Source: Curtobacterium sp. UCD-KPL2560 (GTDB lineage: Bacteria; Actinomycetota; Actinomycetes; Actinomycetales; Microbacteriaceae). Taken from it: a stretch of 64,000 bases of DNA. The position numbers and the translations under genes were made by a program. Below are positions 41,460 through 50,593 of the stretch, piece by piece. The DNA lies in assembly GCF_001705035.1 (NCBI RefSeq), contig NZ_MCIG01000011.1:1-64000 (forward strand), given 5' to 3'. Position 1 is the first letter of the stretch, and each line of letters starts with the position of its first letter. The notes beneath the pieces are model-generated. The model searched no databases. It saw only the letters and a program-made list of their open reading frames with translations, and was not told the DNA's origin.

Positions 41460-42833
41460 GTGACCGACAAGCGCACCCTCATCATCTTCGGCGCGACGGG
41501 CGACCTCGCCTCCCGCCTGCTGCTGCCGGGCCTCGGCACGTTCCTGCAGAGCGGTCGAGCGGTTCCCGTCCAGCTGATCGGCACCGGCCGCAGCGCCCGC
41601 AGCGAGGAGCAGTGGAAGGACGTCGTCACGAAGTCCTTCGCCTCGCAGGACGTGCACGGCGCCGAGGTCGACGCGACCCTCGAGTCGACCCGCTTCATCC
41701 AGGGCGACCCCACCGACCCCGAGCACCTCAAGGCGCTCCTCGACGCCGCGGAGTCGGAGCCGATCCTCTACTTCGCGCTCCCGCCGCAGATCGCGTCCGA
41801 CATCTGCGAGGCCCTGCAGCAGGTGGAGCTCCCCGAGGGCACCACCCTCGCGTTCGAGAAGCCGTTCGGCACCGACGTCGCCAGCGCCCGGGCCCTCAAC
41901 GAGACGGTCCTCAAGCTCGTCCCCGAGGAGCGCGTGCACCGCACCGACCACTTCCTCGGTCGCACGACGGTCCTCAACATCATCGGTCTGCGTTTCGCGA
42001 ACCGACTGTTCGAGCCGATCTGGAACGCGGACAACATCGAGAAGGTCGACGTCTTCTACGACGAGACCCTCGGCCTCGAGAACCGCGCGCAGTACTACGA
42101 CGAGGCCGGTGCGATGGTCGACATGATCCAGTCGCACCTGCTGCAGATCCTCGGGCTCGTGACGATGGACGCCCCCGCGGCCATCGACTCGGTCGAGTTC
42201 CGCTCCTCGCTCGCCCGCGTGCTGCGCTCGACGCGCCTCAAGGGTGACGACGCGACGATCGCGTCCCGTCGTGCCGTCTACACGGCCGGCACGATCGACG
42301 GCAAGGAACTGCCGTCGTACCAGGACGAGGACGGCGTCGACAAGTCGCGCGAGACCGAGACCCTGGCCGAGATCGAGGTCGAGGTGGACACCGCGCGCTG
42401 GAAGGGCGTGCCGTTCACCCTCCGTTCCGGCAAGGCGCTCGGCGCCAGCCGCAAGGAGGTCCTCATCACCTTCAAGCCGGTGCCGCGTCTGCCCTCGGGC
42501 CTGTCCGGTCGCCCGAAGGCCGACACGCTCCGCATCGTCCTCAACCCGGACGAGATCGAGCTGTCGGTGTCGGCCAACGGCGGCGGCAACCCGTTCGAGA
42601 TGGGCCAGGTCACCCTGTCGTCCTCGTTCGACGACGGTGAGCTGACGCCCTACGGCGAGGTCCTCAACGGCATCTTCCACGACGACCCGCTGCTCTCGAT
42701 CCGCGGCGACGTGGCCGAGCGCTGCTGGGAGATCGTCGAGCCCGTCGTCGCCGCCTGGAAGGCCGGCGACGTCCCGCTCGAGGAGTACCGCGCCGGTTCG
42801 CGCGGTCCGGCCGAGTGGGTCTCGTCGTCCTGA
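41460..42833 (+). CDS. zwf: Glucose-6-phosphate dehydrogenase family protein (divergent)
   Basis: 457 residues; short for Zwf (about 480-515). Nucleotide motif IIFGATGDLASRLLLPGL at 8-25 and active-site segment RTDHFLGRTTVLNI with Asp163, His164; a second catalytic His lies in MVDMIQSHLLQIL. Two conserved lysines are replaced: GDLxKR is GDLASR, and the substrate-binding Lys of DHYLGK is Arg168. So it is probably a G6PDH paralogue whose sugar substrate may differ. GTG 41460 follows AAAGGAG by 9 nt. It is monocistronic by position, without opcA or other pentose phosphate genes beside it. Confidence 0.85.
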   Translation: MTDKRTLIIFGATGDLASRLLLPGLGTFLQSGRAVPVQLIGTGRSARSEEQWKDVVTKSFASQDVHGAEVDATLESTRFIQGDPTDPEHLKALLDAAESEPILYFALPPQIASDICEALQQVELPEGTTLAFEKPFGTDVASARALNETVLKLVPEERVHRTDHFLGRTTVLNIIGLRFANRLFEPIWNADNIEKVDVFYDETLGLENRAQYYDEAGAMVDMIQSHLLQILGLVTMDAPAAIDSVEFRSSLARVLRSTRLKGDDATIASRRAVYTAGTIDGKELPSYQDEDGVDKSRETETLAEIEVEVDTARWKGVPFTLRSGKALGASRKEVLITFKPVPRLPSGLSGRPKADTLRIVLNPDEIELSVSANGGGNPFEMGQVTLSSSFDDGELTPYGEVLNGIFHDDPLLSIRGDVAERCWEIVEPVVAAWKAGDVPLEEYRAGSRGPAEWVSSS

Positions 42834-42847
42834 CGGACGTCACCCCC

Positions 42848-42897
42848 TGACGGACGGGAGGCGCGGTGCCGGCTGGCACCGCGCCTCCCGTCCGTCA
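42848..42897. repeat. Dispersed palindromic element, copy 7 (perfect 23-bp stem)
   Basis: Arms 42848-42870 and 42875-42897, loop GGCT, core GACGGACGGGAGGCGCGGTGCC. It exactly fills the gap between the convergent zwf and GH15 genes, so it probably acts as a two-way terminator. Confidence 0.93.
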
Positions 42898-42902
42898 CGG
42901 GG

Positions 42903-44792
42903 TCAGGACGGTGAGCCGGCGCGCGTCCCCTCGCCGGTCCAGGACCGCGTGCCGCCGTCGTGGACGGCGAGGCGCGTGCGGTGGCCTGAGGCCTCGCCGC
43001 GTGCGCGGGCGATCGCGTCGGCCGCGGACACGAGGGTCAGGTGCGACAGCACCTGCGGGGTGTTGCCGATCTGGTGTCCGGTGGCGACGTCGACCTCCTC
43101 GGACAGCATGCCGACGTCGTTCGCGTAGCCGACGAGCACGTCCATGAGGCGTTCGGCGTCGTCGACGCGACCCGATGCGGCGTACTGCTCCACGAGCCAG
43201 AACGAGCACGCCAGGAAGGGGTGCTCGCTGCCGGACAGCCCGTCGAAGCCGGCGCTCGTGCGGTAGCGCAGCACGAGTCCGTCGTCGCCGACGCGGAGGT
43301 TCTGTTCGATAGCCGCCACGGTGCCGGTCATGCGCGGGTCGTCGGCCCGGCAGTACCCGACCTGCGGGAGGACGAGCAGGCTCGCGTCGACCTCGTCGGT
43401 GTCGTAGTGCTGGCGGTAGGCGCCGCGCTCCGCGTTCCAGCCGTGCTCCTCGATCTCGGCGCGGACCTGGTCGCGCAGGGTGCGCCAGCGGTCGACGGGG
43501 CCCTCGAGCCCGAACTCCTCGACGGCGGCGACGCCCCGGTCGAACGCGGCCCAGATCATCGCGCGCGAGTGGGTGAAGTGCCGGCGGGGTCCGCGCATCT
43601 CCCAGATGCCGTTGTCCGGTTCCTGCCAGTGGTCCTCGACGTAGCCGAGCAGCGCGCGCTGGAGGGCCCAGGAGTCGGCGTTCTCCTCGACGCCGAGCTC
43701 GCGGGCGTCGTGGAGCGCTGCGAGCACCTCGCCGAAGACGTCCCCCTGGTACTGCGTCGACGCGCCGTTGCCGACCCGGACCGGCGTGGAGCCGAGGTAG
43801 CCGGGCAGCTCGTCGAGCGTCCGCTCCGGCAGTTCGCGCTCCCCGGCCACCCCGTACATGATCTGCACGTCGGCGGGGTCGCCGGCGATCGCGCGGAGCA
43901 GCCAGCCGCGCCAGTGCGTCGCTTCGTCGCGGTAGCCGTGCGCGATGAGGGACGCGAGAGCGAGCGAGGCGTCGCGGAGCCAGACGTAGCGGTAGTCCCA
44001 GTTGCGTTCGCCGCCGGGGTCCTCCGGCAGGCTCGTGGTCGCCGCGGCGACGACCCCGCCCGTCTCGCCGTGGGTCATCGCGCGCAGCAGGAGGAGCGAC
44101 CGGCGCGACGCCTCCGCGTACGGGCCCTCGGTGTGCGCGGTCGCCGACCAGTCCCGCCACCACCGGGTGGTGTGCGCGAGGGCCGCGTCCACGTCGAGCG
44201 GCTCCGGCGGCTCGCGGTGCGACGGGTACCAGGTGAGCACGGTGTCGACGACGTCCCCGTCGTGGACGGTCGTCGTCGCGGTGTGGCGGTGGTCCTCCGC
44301 GTGGAAGCGCACGCCGCGGACGACGACCGATCCCGGACCGGCGGTGGCGAGCAGCGACGGGTCGTCGTCGTCGCCGATCTGCCGGACCCAGGGGAGCGCA
44401 CGGGCGTAGTCGAACCGGATGCGCAGGGTCTGCTGGACCTCGACGGACCCCTGCAGGCCCCGGACCCGTCGGACGATCGCCGCCCGGTGCGCGCCGACCG
44501 GCATGAAGTCGGTGACCTCGACGACGCCGGTGTCGGTCGTCCACACCGTCGACAGGACGAGCGTGTCCGGCAGGTGCCGTCGGACGGCGGTGGCGCCGGG
44601 GGCGGCCGGGCGGAGCGTCCAGTGGCCGTGGTCCTCGTCGCCGAGGAGCGACGCGAAGGTCGACGGGCTGTCGAACCGCGGCAGGCACGCCCAGTCGATC
44701 GTGCCGTCGCGGCCGACCAGCGCGGCCGTGCCCGTGTCGCCGATCAGGGCGTGGTCCTCGATGCGGTTCGGCGGCGGCGTCGCGTGGCTCAT
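42903..44792 (-). CDS. Glycoside hydrolase family 15 protein (glucoamylase/trehalase-like)
   Basis: 629 residues, no signal peptide. N-terminal domain begins HALIGDTGTAALVGRDGTIDW, a typical GH15 start; the catalytic (alpha/alpha)6 barrel has WDYRYVWLRDASLAL, GVAGERELPE, YQGDVFGEVLAAL, and HFTHSRAMIWAAFDRGV; the C-terminal part has HPFLACSFWLVEQYA and NDVGMLSEEVD. Mycobacterial proteins of this type are cytosolic trehalases, so trehalose or short alpha-glucans are the likely substrates; the sequence does not decide. ATG 44792 is chosen from the conserved N-terminus. Confidence 0.9.
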   Translation of the reverse strand: MSHATPPPNRIEDHALIGDTGTAALVGRDGTIDWACLPRFDSPSTFASLLGDEDHGHWTLRPAAPGATAVRRHLPDTLVLSTVWTTDTGVVEVTDFMPVGAHRAAIVRRVRGLQGSVEVQQTLRIRFDYARALPWVRQIGDDDDPSLLATAGPGSVVVRGVRFHAEDHRHTATTTVHDGDVVDTVLTWYPSHREPPEPLDVDAALAHTTRWWRDWSATAHTEGPYAEASRRSLLLLRAMTHGETGGVVAAATTSLPEDPGGERNWDYRYVWLRDASLALASLIAHGYRDEATHWRGWLLRAIAGDPADVQIMYGVAGERELPERTLDELPGYLGSTPVRVGNGASTQYQGDVFGEVLAALHDARELGVEENADSWALQRALLGYVEDHWQEPDNGIWEMRGPRRHFTHSRAMIWAAFDRGVAAVEEFGLEGPVDRWRTLRDQVRAEIEEHGWNAERGAYRQHYDTDEVDASLLVLPQVGYCRADDPRMTGTVAAIEQNLRVGDDGLVLRYRTSAGFDGLSGSEHPFLACSFWLVEQYAASGRVDDAERLMDVLVGYANDVGMLSEEVDVATGHQIGNTPQVLSHLTLVSAADAIARARGEASGHRTRLAVHDGGTRSWTGEGTRAGSPS

Positions 44793-44967
44793 GGTGGCGA
44801 TCCAACCACCGGTGGCCGTGGACGACGGTCGGGGGACTGAGGGTGTGCTCAGCGCCGTGGGAGCGGTTCGGAGCGGGGACGGGCCAGGGCCGGGCGGCCC
44901 GGCTCCGGAGCCGCGCGGCGGCTCGGCACGGTGTGGCTCGGAGCGGTCCCGCTCGGAGCCGTGCTGG

Positions 44968-46032
44968 TCAGAGCGGTGCGGAGGAGTCCGCCTCGGTGAT
45001 GCCGACGCGGGAGAGCTCCGACCAGAGGCCGGCGCCGTCGGGGGCGTACACCCACGGCGACGAGGAGTCACGCGTGCGCTCCTGGCCCCGCGACCGACCA
45101 CCGGCGAGGACGGCCTCGCTGGTGGAGAGCTGCCGGATCGCGACCCCGGCGACGTTCTCCGGGTGCTCCCGCGCGAACTCGCCGTACAGGGCCTCGTCGT
45201 GCTGCCCGTCGTCGCCGACGAGCAGCCACTGCACGTCGGGGAAGTCCGCCGCGAGGCGCCGCAGGTTCTCCTGCTTGTGCAGCTGGCCGCTCCGGAAGAA
45301 CCGGTCGTGGGTGGGGCCCCAGTCGGTCAGCAGCAGGGTGCCGGTCGGGTACATGTTGCGCGTCAGGAAGCGCTGGAGGGTCGGTGCGACGTTCCACGCC
45401 CCCGTGGACAGGTAGACCGTCGGGGCGCCCGGGTGCTGGGCGAGCACGCGCTCGTACAGCACGGACATGCCCGGGACGGGGCGGCGGGCGTGCTCGGTGA
45501 GGACGAAGGAGTTCCACGCCGCCAGCATCGGGCGGGGGAGCGAGGTCACCATCACGGTGTCGTCGATGTCGGACAGCAGCCCGAAGCGGGTGTCCGGGTC
45601 GACGATGAAGACGTCCGCCTCGACGTCACGCATCCCACCGGCCGAAAGGCGCACGGTCTGCCACCCCGGTTCGAGGGTGATCGGCACCTTGACGTCCACG
45701 ACACCGCCGCGGTCGGACTGCACCACGTGGGTCGTCCCGCCCGCGGTGACCGTGACCTCGGCGTCGTCGACCGCGACGCTCGTGAAGCTCTTCCACCCGC
45801 GCACGCCGTAGAACGAGGCGTCGGAGGCCAGGCCGCGGCGGGTGAGCAGCACGCGGCAGAGCACCCGGATCCACCCCGGAGCGCCGTAGCCGGTGTACGG
45901 CACGACGGTCGGGACGAGGCCCCGGCGTCGCGCGCGGTGCTCCCGGAACTCCTGGACGGCATCCTCGATGCGGGCCGCACGGTGCAGGATCGGCTCGGCC
46001 AGCGACAGCTCGTGGGGCTTCGGGTCGGGCAT
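44968..46032 (-). CDS. App1-family phosphatase (DUF2183)
   Basis: 354 residues. The HAD-like motif LSDIDDTVMVTSLPRP carries the DxDxT nucleophile pair; VYLSTGAWNVAPTLQRFL and LVGDDGQHDEALYGEFA are the other conserved App1 motifs. The N-terminal half is a beta-rich domain (WKSFTSVAVDDAEVTV, VDVKVPITLEPGW). Yeast App1 is a phosphatidate phosphatase; the bacterial substrate is unknown. The 175-bp stretch between it and the GH15 gene has only GC-rich GAGCGGT-type repeats. Divergent from the TetR gene. Confidence 0.88.
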   Translation of the reverse strand: MPDPKPHELSLAEPILHRAARIEDAVQEFREHRARRRGLVPTVVPYTGYGAPGWIRVLCRVLLTRRGLASDASFYGVRGWKSFTSVAVDDAEVTVTAGGTTHVVQSDRGGVVDVKVPITLEPGWQTVRLSAGGMRDVEADVFIVDPDTRFGLLSDIDDTVMVTSLPRPMLAAWNSFVLTEHARRPVPGMSVLYERVLAQHPGAPTVYLSTGAWNVAPTLQRFLTRNMYPTGTLLLTDWGPTHDRFFRSGQLHKQENLRRLAADFPDVQWLLVGDDGQHDEALYGEFAREHPENVAGVAIRQLSTSEAVLAGGRSRGQERTRDSSSPWVYAPDGAGLWSELSRVGITEADSSAPL

Positions 46033-46222
46033 CTGCCCACTATCCCACGCCGGGCCGTGCGGCGTCGGACCACGCTCGGGAGGGCCGCGCGACCCGGCTC
46101 TCCTGTGGTGAGTCGCAGCGACGTTCCAGCCGTGCTCTGCGAGCATTGCCCCGTCACGCAAGACGACAGCGTCCGGAAGGACGCCCACCTGATCGCGCCC
46201 ACGTGGTGCAAGAGGAGAACAC

Positions 46223-46870
46223 GTGCTCGTCACCGAGGTATCGAACGCACTGCCGGGGGGATCATCACTGCTCAGGAACGAGCCGGTCCAAGCCCGCAGT
46301 TCGGCGCGCCTCGCGGGCCTCCTCGACGCTGCTGCGGCGGTGATCGACGAGATCGGCTTCGAGCGCCTGACCACCGCGATGGTCGCCGAACGTGCCGGTG
46401 CGTCCATCGGCACGGTCTACCGCTACTTCCCGGACCGCATCGCCGTGGTCGAGGCGCTCGCGATCCGCAGCACGCAGCGGCTGGCCGAACGCTTCCTGAC
46501 GGCGCTCGACGAGAGCGACGCCGAGACCTGGCAGGACGCCTGCGACGCGCTGATCGACGCCACCGTCGCGATGTACCGCACCGAGCCGGGCTTCCGCGCG
46601 ATCCGCTTCGGCGACGCCGCGGACACCGGCACCGGAGACCCCGAGGACCGCATGGGCGCGCTGGGGGCGGCCGTCGCACAGGTCCTGCACGACCGGTTCG
46701 GCTTCCCGACCGGTGAACGGGTCGAGCGCACCTGGGTCGTGCTCGCCGAGTCCGCGCACGCCGTCATCGCCCGTGCGACCGCGGACCGCAGCAATCCCGA
46801 CACCGCCCTCATCGACGAGTACCGCACGATGAGCCGCGCACACCTCGAAGCGGTGGTCGCCGCCGCCTGA
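46223..46870 (+). CDS. TetR-family transcriptional regulator
   Basis: 215 residues. Helix-turn-helix at about 28-72: ARLAGLLDAAAAVIDEIGFE, then MVAERAGASIGTVYRYFPDR, the TetR recognition-helix pattern. The C-terminal ligand domain (TWQDACDALIDATVAMYRTE and so on) resembles the TetR_C group of FadR/Rv-type regulators. Start GTG 46223 has AGGAG 5 nt upstream. Possible targets are itself, the divergent App1 gene, or the downstream importer; no clear operator was found. Confidence 0.9.
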   Translation: MLVTEVSNALPGGSSLLRNEPVQARSSARLAGLLDAAAAVIDEIGFERLTTAMVAERAGASIGTVYRYFPDRIAVVEALAIRSTQRLAERFLTALDESDAETWQDACDALIDATVAMYRTEPGFRAIRFGDAADTGTGDPEDRMGALGAAVAQVLHDRFGFPTGERVERTWVVLAESAHAVIARATADRSNPDTALIDEYRTMSRAHLEAVVAAA

Positions 46871-46920
46871 CGGCCACGACCCGCCCGGGTCGACGACGGA
46901 GTGCGGGCATCGTCGCGTCC

Positions 46921-46990
46921 GCGGCCGTCCGCGGCCGTCCGCGGCTGTCCGCGGCTGTCCGCGGCCGTCCGCGGCCGTCCGGCGCCGTCC
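46921..46990. repeat. 10-bp tandem repeat GCGGCYGTCC, six copies plus one variant
   Basis: Six head-to-tail copies at 46921-46980 (CCGT in 1, 2, 5, 6; CTGT in 3, 4) and a variant GGCGCCGTCC at 46981-46990. It lies in the 273-bp TetR-opuCA gap, 107 bp upstream of the opuCA -10 box. The remainder of the gap is unremarkable. Confidence 0.93.
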
Positions 46991-47096
46991 GCCGCCCGGT
47001 CCGGTGCCCGACGGTCGCTGGGTGCGCGTCCAGATCGTCCGTTGTCCGCATGCCGTCATGGATCGTCACCACGGAACACCGCCCGGGGCACACGGG

Positions 47097-47102
47097 TAGG
47101 GT
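47097..47102 (+). promoter_or_regulatory. -10 box of the osmolyte importer operon
   Basis: TAGGGT, 41 nt before ATG 47144, with GAAGGG as the ribosome binding site between. Confidence 0.45.
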
Positions 47103-47143
47103 CACTCGGAGTCGGGCTACCTCCGAACCGAAGGGCACCCACC

Positions 47144-48058
47144 ATGATCGAGTTCCGCTCCGTGCGCAAGACGTACCCGGACGGCACCACCGCGGTCGAC
47201 GACTTCAGCCTCGTCATCCCGTCCCGCACCACGACCGTCTTCGTCGGGTCGAGCGGCTGCGGCAAGACCACCCTGCTCCGCATGATCAACCGCATGGTCG
47301 ACCCCTCGTCGGGCACCGTGGAGATCGACGGCGAGGACGTCGCGGGCGTCGACCCCGTGCAGCTCCGCCGCCGCATCGGCTACGTGATGCAGAGCGCCGG
47401 TCTGCTGCCGCACCGGAAGGTCGTCGACAACATCGCGACCGTGCCCCTGCTCACGGGCGTGTCCAAGGCCGAGGCGCGTGCGCGTGCCCTCGAGCTGATG
47501 GACACCGTCGGGCTCGACCGGGCGTTCGCCGACCGGTACCCCTCGCAGCTCTCGGGTGGGCAGCAGCAGCGCGTCGGCGTGGCACGAGGCCTCGCGGTGG
47601 ACCCGAACGTCCTGCTCATGGACGAGCCGTTCGGCGCCGTGGACCCGCTGGTGCGCAACGACCTGCAGGACGAGCTCATCCGACTGCAGCGCGAGCTCGG
47701 CAAGACCGTGGTGTTCGTCACGCACGACATCGACGAGGCGTTCAAGCTCGGCGACCAGGTCGTCATCCTCAAGAAGGGCGGCGAGATCGCGCAGCTCGGC
47801 ACGCCGGCCGAGATCCTGTCGGAGCCGGCCGACGACTTCGTCGCGAACTTCATCGGCGCCGGACGCGGCCGACGGGCCCTCCGGGTCGAGCAGACGCCCA
47901 CCGGGCCGATCGTCGTCGACGGGGACGGGCGCGCCGCGGGCGTGCTGACCGGCCCCGTGCAGGTGGTGGACGCTGCGGCATCGGTGCCGCACGCAGCAGA
48001 GGCCGGGGCGCGTGACACCGCCGCGGGTGCTCCGGCGCAGGGTGGGAGCGACCGGTGA
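47144..48058 (+). CDS. opuCA: ABC transporter ATP-binding protein, glycine betaine/choline type
   Basis: 304 residues. Walker A GSSGCGKTTLLRMINRM, Q loop YVMQSAGLLPH, signature LSGGQQQRVGVARGLA, Walker B VLLMDEPFGAVDP, and the switch THDIDEAFKLGD. The INRMVDPSSG motif and the pairing with two OpuC-type permeases identify the quaternary-amine uptake family (OpuC/ProV). The CBS domains found in many OpuCA/ProV proteins are absent; only a short tail follows, so CBS-mediated osmosensing is not expected. Permease gene overlaps its stop. Confidence 0.93.
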   Translation: MIEFRSVRKTYPDGTTAVDDFSLVIPSRTTTVFVGSSGCGKTTLLRMINRMVDPSSGTVEIDGEDVAGVDPVQLRRRIGYVMQSAGLLPHRKVVDNIATVPLLTGVSKAEARARALELMDTVGLDRAFADRYPSQLSGGQQQRVGVARGLAVDPNVLLMDEPFGAVDPLVRNDLQDELIRLQRELGKTVVFVTHDIDEAFKLGDQVVILKKGGEIAQLGTPAEILSEPADDFVANFIGAGRGRRALRVEQTPTGPIVVDGDGRAAGVLTGPVQVVDAAASVPHAAEAGARDTAAGAPAQGGSDR

Positions 48059-48780
48059 ACTGGGTCACGGGGAACCTCGACACCATCACGTCGAACCTGG
48101 TCGCCCACATCTGGTTGTCGGTCCCGCCGATCGTCCTGAGCTTCCTGTTGTCGGTCCCGATCGGGCTGCTCATCAGTCGGCTCCGTCGCCGCCCGAACCG
48201 GGCCGCGCGGGCGACCGGATCGGCCTTCGTCGTCGTCACGAGCCTGCTCTACACGATCCCGGCGCTGCCGCTGTTCCTGGTGCTCCCGGCGATCATCGGC
48301 ACGAGCTACCTCGACCCGGTGAACGTGGTCATCGCGATGACGATCTTCGGCGTCGCGCTGATGGCCCGGTCCGCGGCCGACGCCGTCGACGCCGTCGACG
48401 CGGACGTCGTCGGAGCCGCCGAGGCGCTCGGGTACTCCGCGTCGCAGCGGTTCTTCAAGGTGGAGCTGCCGCTCGCCGGGCCGGTCCTGCTCGCGGGCAT
48501 CCGCGTCGTGTCCGTCTCGACGATCAGCCTCGTGACGGTCGGTGCGCTCATCGGCATCCCGAACCTCGGCTTCCTGCTGACGGACGGCCTGAAGCGCGCC
48601 ATCAGCGTGGAGATCCTGACCGGCATCGTGCTCACGATCGTCCTGGCCCTGGTCTTCGACGTCCTGCTGGTGGCGCTCGGCCGGTTGCTCATGCCCTGGA
48701 CACGGGGCAACGGACGCGTGGCGCGTTCCGCCCGTCGTGCCGGCACCGACGGCGTCCGCCGGAGCGAGGTGGCAGCGTGA
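48055..48780 (+). CDS. opuCB: ABC permease, osmoprotectant uptake (first)
   Basis: 241-residue membrane protein, about six helices, BPD_transp_1 fold. The EAA loop is seen in DADVVGAAEALGYSASQRFFKVELPLAGPVLLAG, the coupling site for the ATPase. Starts GTG 48055 overlapping opuCA. The order ATPase-permease-permease-binding protein matches opuC operons. Confidence 0.93.
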   Translation: MNWVTGNLDTITSNLVAHIWLSVPPIVLSFLLSVPIGLLISRLRRRPNRAARATGSAFVVVTSLLYTIPALPLFLVLPAIIGTSYLDPVNVVIAMTIFGVALMARSAADAVDAVDADVVGAAEALGYSASQRFFKVELPLAGPVLLAGIRVVSVSTISLVTVGALIGIPNLGFLLTDGLKRAISVEILTGIVLTIVLALVFDVLLVALGRLLMPWTRGNGRVARSARRAGTDGVRRSEVAA

Positions 48781-49517
48781 ACCTCTTCGCCCAGGGCATC
48801 GCCTGGATCTTCGACCCCGCGAACCACGTCGGACCGGACGCCATCGGTGTCCGGCTCTGGGAGCACGTCTGGATCACGCTGCTCGCGGTCGGCATCGCCG
48901 TCGTGATCGCGGTCCCGATCGGTCTGCTCATCGGCCACACCGGCAAGGGCCGCTCGATCGCGGTCGGTGTCTCCGGCGGCATCCGGGCACTCCCGACGCT
49001 CGGGCTGCTCACGCTGCTCGCGCTCTGGATCGGGCTCGGCGTCCAGGCTCCGCTCATCGCCCTCGTCGTCCTGGCGATCCCGTCCGTCCTCGCCGGCGCC
49101 TACTCCGGCGTGGAGGCCATCGACCGGGTCACGATCGACGCCGCACGCGCCCAGGGCATGACCGCCTGGCAGCTGCTCGTCCGTGTCGAGGTCCCGCTCG
49201 CGCTCCCGCTGATCGTCGGGGGCATCCGCGCCGCCGTGCTGCAGGTCGTCGCGACCGCGACCCTCGTGGCCTACATCAACGCCGGAGGGCTGGGCGGCTA
49301 CGCCTTCTCCGGCATCGCCAACTCGGACTACGCGGAGGTGCTCGGCGGCTCGATCATCGTGATCGCGCTCGCGATCGCCTTCGAGGTCCTCTTCGCCGCG
49401 CTCCAGCGGCTCGCCGTCCCCGCGGGTGTCTCCGCCGGGTCCGCGGGCCGCGCGCGTCGGAACACCCGTCGCTCGGCACCACGAGCAGCAACCCCTGTGG
49501 AAGGAACCCACCCGTGA
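48777..49517 (+). CDS. opuCD: ABC permease, osmoprotectant uptake (second)
   Basis: 246-residue permease, about six helices; EAA loop IDAARAQGMTAWQLLVRVEV followed by PLALPLIVGGIRAA. Starts GTG 48777, overlapping the stop of the first permease. Ends in an Arg/Ala-rich cytoplasmic tail. Its stop overlaps the GTG of the binding-protein gene. Confidence 0.93.
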   Translation: MNLFAQGIAWIFDPANHVGPDAIGVRLWEHVWITLLAVGIAVVIAVPIGLLIGHTGKGRSIAVGVSGGIRALPTLGLLTLLALWIGLGVQAPLIALVVLAIPSVLAGAYSGVEAIDRVTIDAARAQGMTAWQLLVRVEVPLALPLIVGGIRAAVLQVVATATLVAYINAGGLGGYAFSGIANSDYAEVLGGSIIVIALAIAFEVLFAALQRLAVPAGVSAGSAGRARRNTRRSAPRAATPVEGTHP

Positions 49518-50449
49518 TCACAGCACCCACCAAGCGGCTCGCCGCGGCCGTCGCCGTCGCCTCCGCCGTCGCCCTCACCCTCGCGGGCTGCTCCTCGAGC
49601 GACCCGCTGTCGTCCGGCTCGGGCTCGGGGGACTCGAAGACGATCGTCGTCGGCTCGCAGGCGTACCCCTCGAACGAGATCATCGCCGAGCTGTACGCGC
49701 AGGAGCTCGAGCACGAGGGCTTCACCGTCACCAAGAAGCTCAACATCGGTCAGCGCAAGGCGTACTGGCCCGAGATCGAGAAGGGGAGCATCTCGGTGTT
49801 CCCCGAGTACAACGGCAACCTGCTGAACTTCCTGCTGCAGGAGGACGGCAAGTCGACCACCACCGAGACGACGACCGACGGCATCAACTCGGCCCTCTCG
49901 TCGGCGCTGCCCTCCGGGGTCAAGGCGCTGCCGTCCGCGGACGCGTCGGACGCCGACACGTACACCGTGACGCAGGAGACGGCGGACAAGTACGGCCTGA
50001 AGTCGATCGCCGACCTGTCGAAGATCGGCGGGACGATCTCGATCGCCGCCAACCCCGAGTTCGCGACGGCCGCCTACGGCCCGAAGGGACTGAAGGAGAA
50101 GTACGGCATCGACGGCACGGTGAACCAGCAGAACGACTCGGGCGGCCCGCTCACGATCAAGGCGATCCAGGACGGCGACGCCCAGGTCGCCGACATCTAC
50201 TCCGCGAGCGCCTCGATCAAGACCGAGAAGCTCGTGACCCTCGAGGACCCGAAGCACCTCGTTCCCGCGAACAACGTCACGCCCATCGTGTCGAAGGACC
50301 TCGACTCGAAGGCCGCCGACGCGATCGAGAAGGTGAACAAGCTGCTCACCACCGACGTGCTGATCGAGCTGAACCGACAGAACTCGGTCGATCAGAAGTC
50401 GGCGTCGTCGGTCGCGAAGGCGTTCCTGCAGGACAAGGGCCTGCTGTAA
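49514..50449 (+). CDS. opuCC: Osmoprotectant-binding lipoprotein (OpuAC-type)
   Basis: 311-residue substrate-binding protein, a lipoprotein with LAGC lipobox (Cys26). Mature part starts KTIVVGSQAYPSNEIIAELY, the usual start of OpuAC family binders; EIEKGSISVFPEYNGNLL and the GDAQVADIYSASASI stretch are conserved substrate-pocket regions. Likely ligands are glycine betaine, choline, proline betaine or similar. GTG overlaps the permease stop. Terminator follows. Confidence 0.93.
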   Translation: MITAPTKRLAAAVAVASAVALTLAGCSSSDPLSSGSGSGDSKTIVVGSQAYPSNEIIAELYAQELEHEGFTVTKKLNIGQRKAYWPEIEKGSISVFPEYNGNLLNFLLQEDGKSTTTETTTDGINSALSSALPSGVKALPSADASDADTYTVTQETADKYGLKSIADLSKIGGTISIAANPEFATAAYGPKGLKEKYGIDGTVNQQNDSGGPLTIKAIQDGDAQVADIYSASASIKTEKLVTLEDPKHLVPANNVTPIVSKDLDSKAADAIEKVNKLLTTDVLIELNRQNSVDQKSASSVAKAFLQDKGLL

Positions 50450-50469
50450 CGACCCGGTACGGAAAGAAC

Positions 50470-50502
50470 GACAGGCGTCGGGCTTCGAGCCCGGCGCCTG
50501 TC
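50470..50502 (+). terminator. Terminator after the osmolyte importer operon
   Basis: GACAGGCG-CGGGC (50470-50483) pairs with GCCCG-CGCCTGTC (50489-50502), one T/G step inside, TTCGA loop, followed by GTCGTTCC. Confidence 0.85.
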
Positions 50503-50561
50503 GTCGTTCCAGCACCCGGACAATGCACGCTCGTTCCGCACGCTTGTGCCGATCACGCCCC

Positions 50562-50577
50562 CTGCACGTTCGTGCAG
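50562..50577. promoter_or_regulatory. Perfect palindrome upstream of cydA, candidate operator
   Basis: CTGCACGTTCGTGCAG is a perfect 16-bp palindrome lying 16 bp upstream of the TTGTCG -35 box. Its site and symmetry fit a dimeric regulator of cydABDC. The identity of the regulator is unknown. Confidence 0.55.
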
Positions 50578-50593
50578 AGCGCCTTTCTACAAC

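Noticed and set aside
42895-44840. Overlapping long open frames on both strands of the GH15 gene
   Set aside because: Only the reverse frame ending at 42903 shows GH15 motifs.
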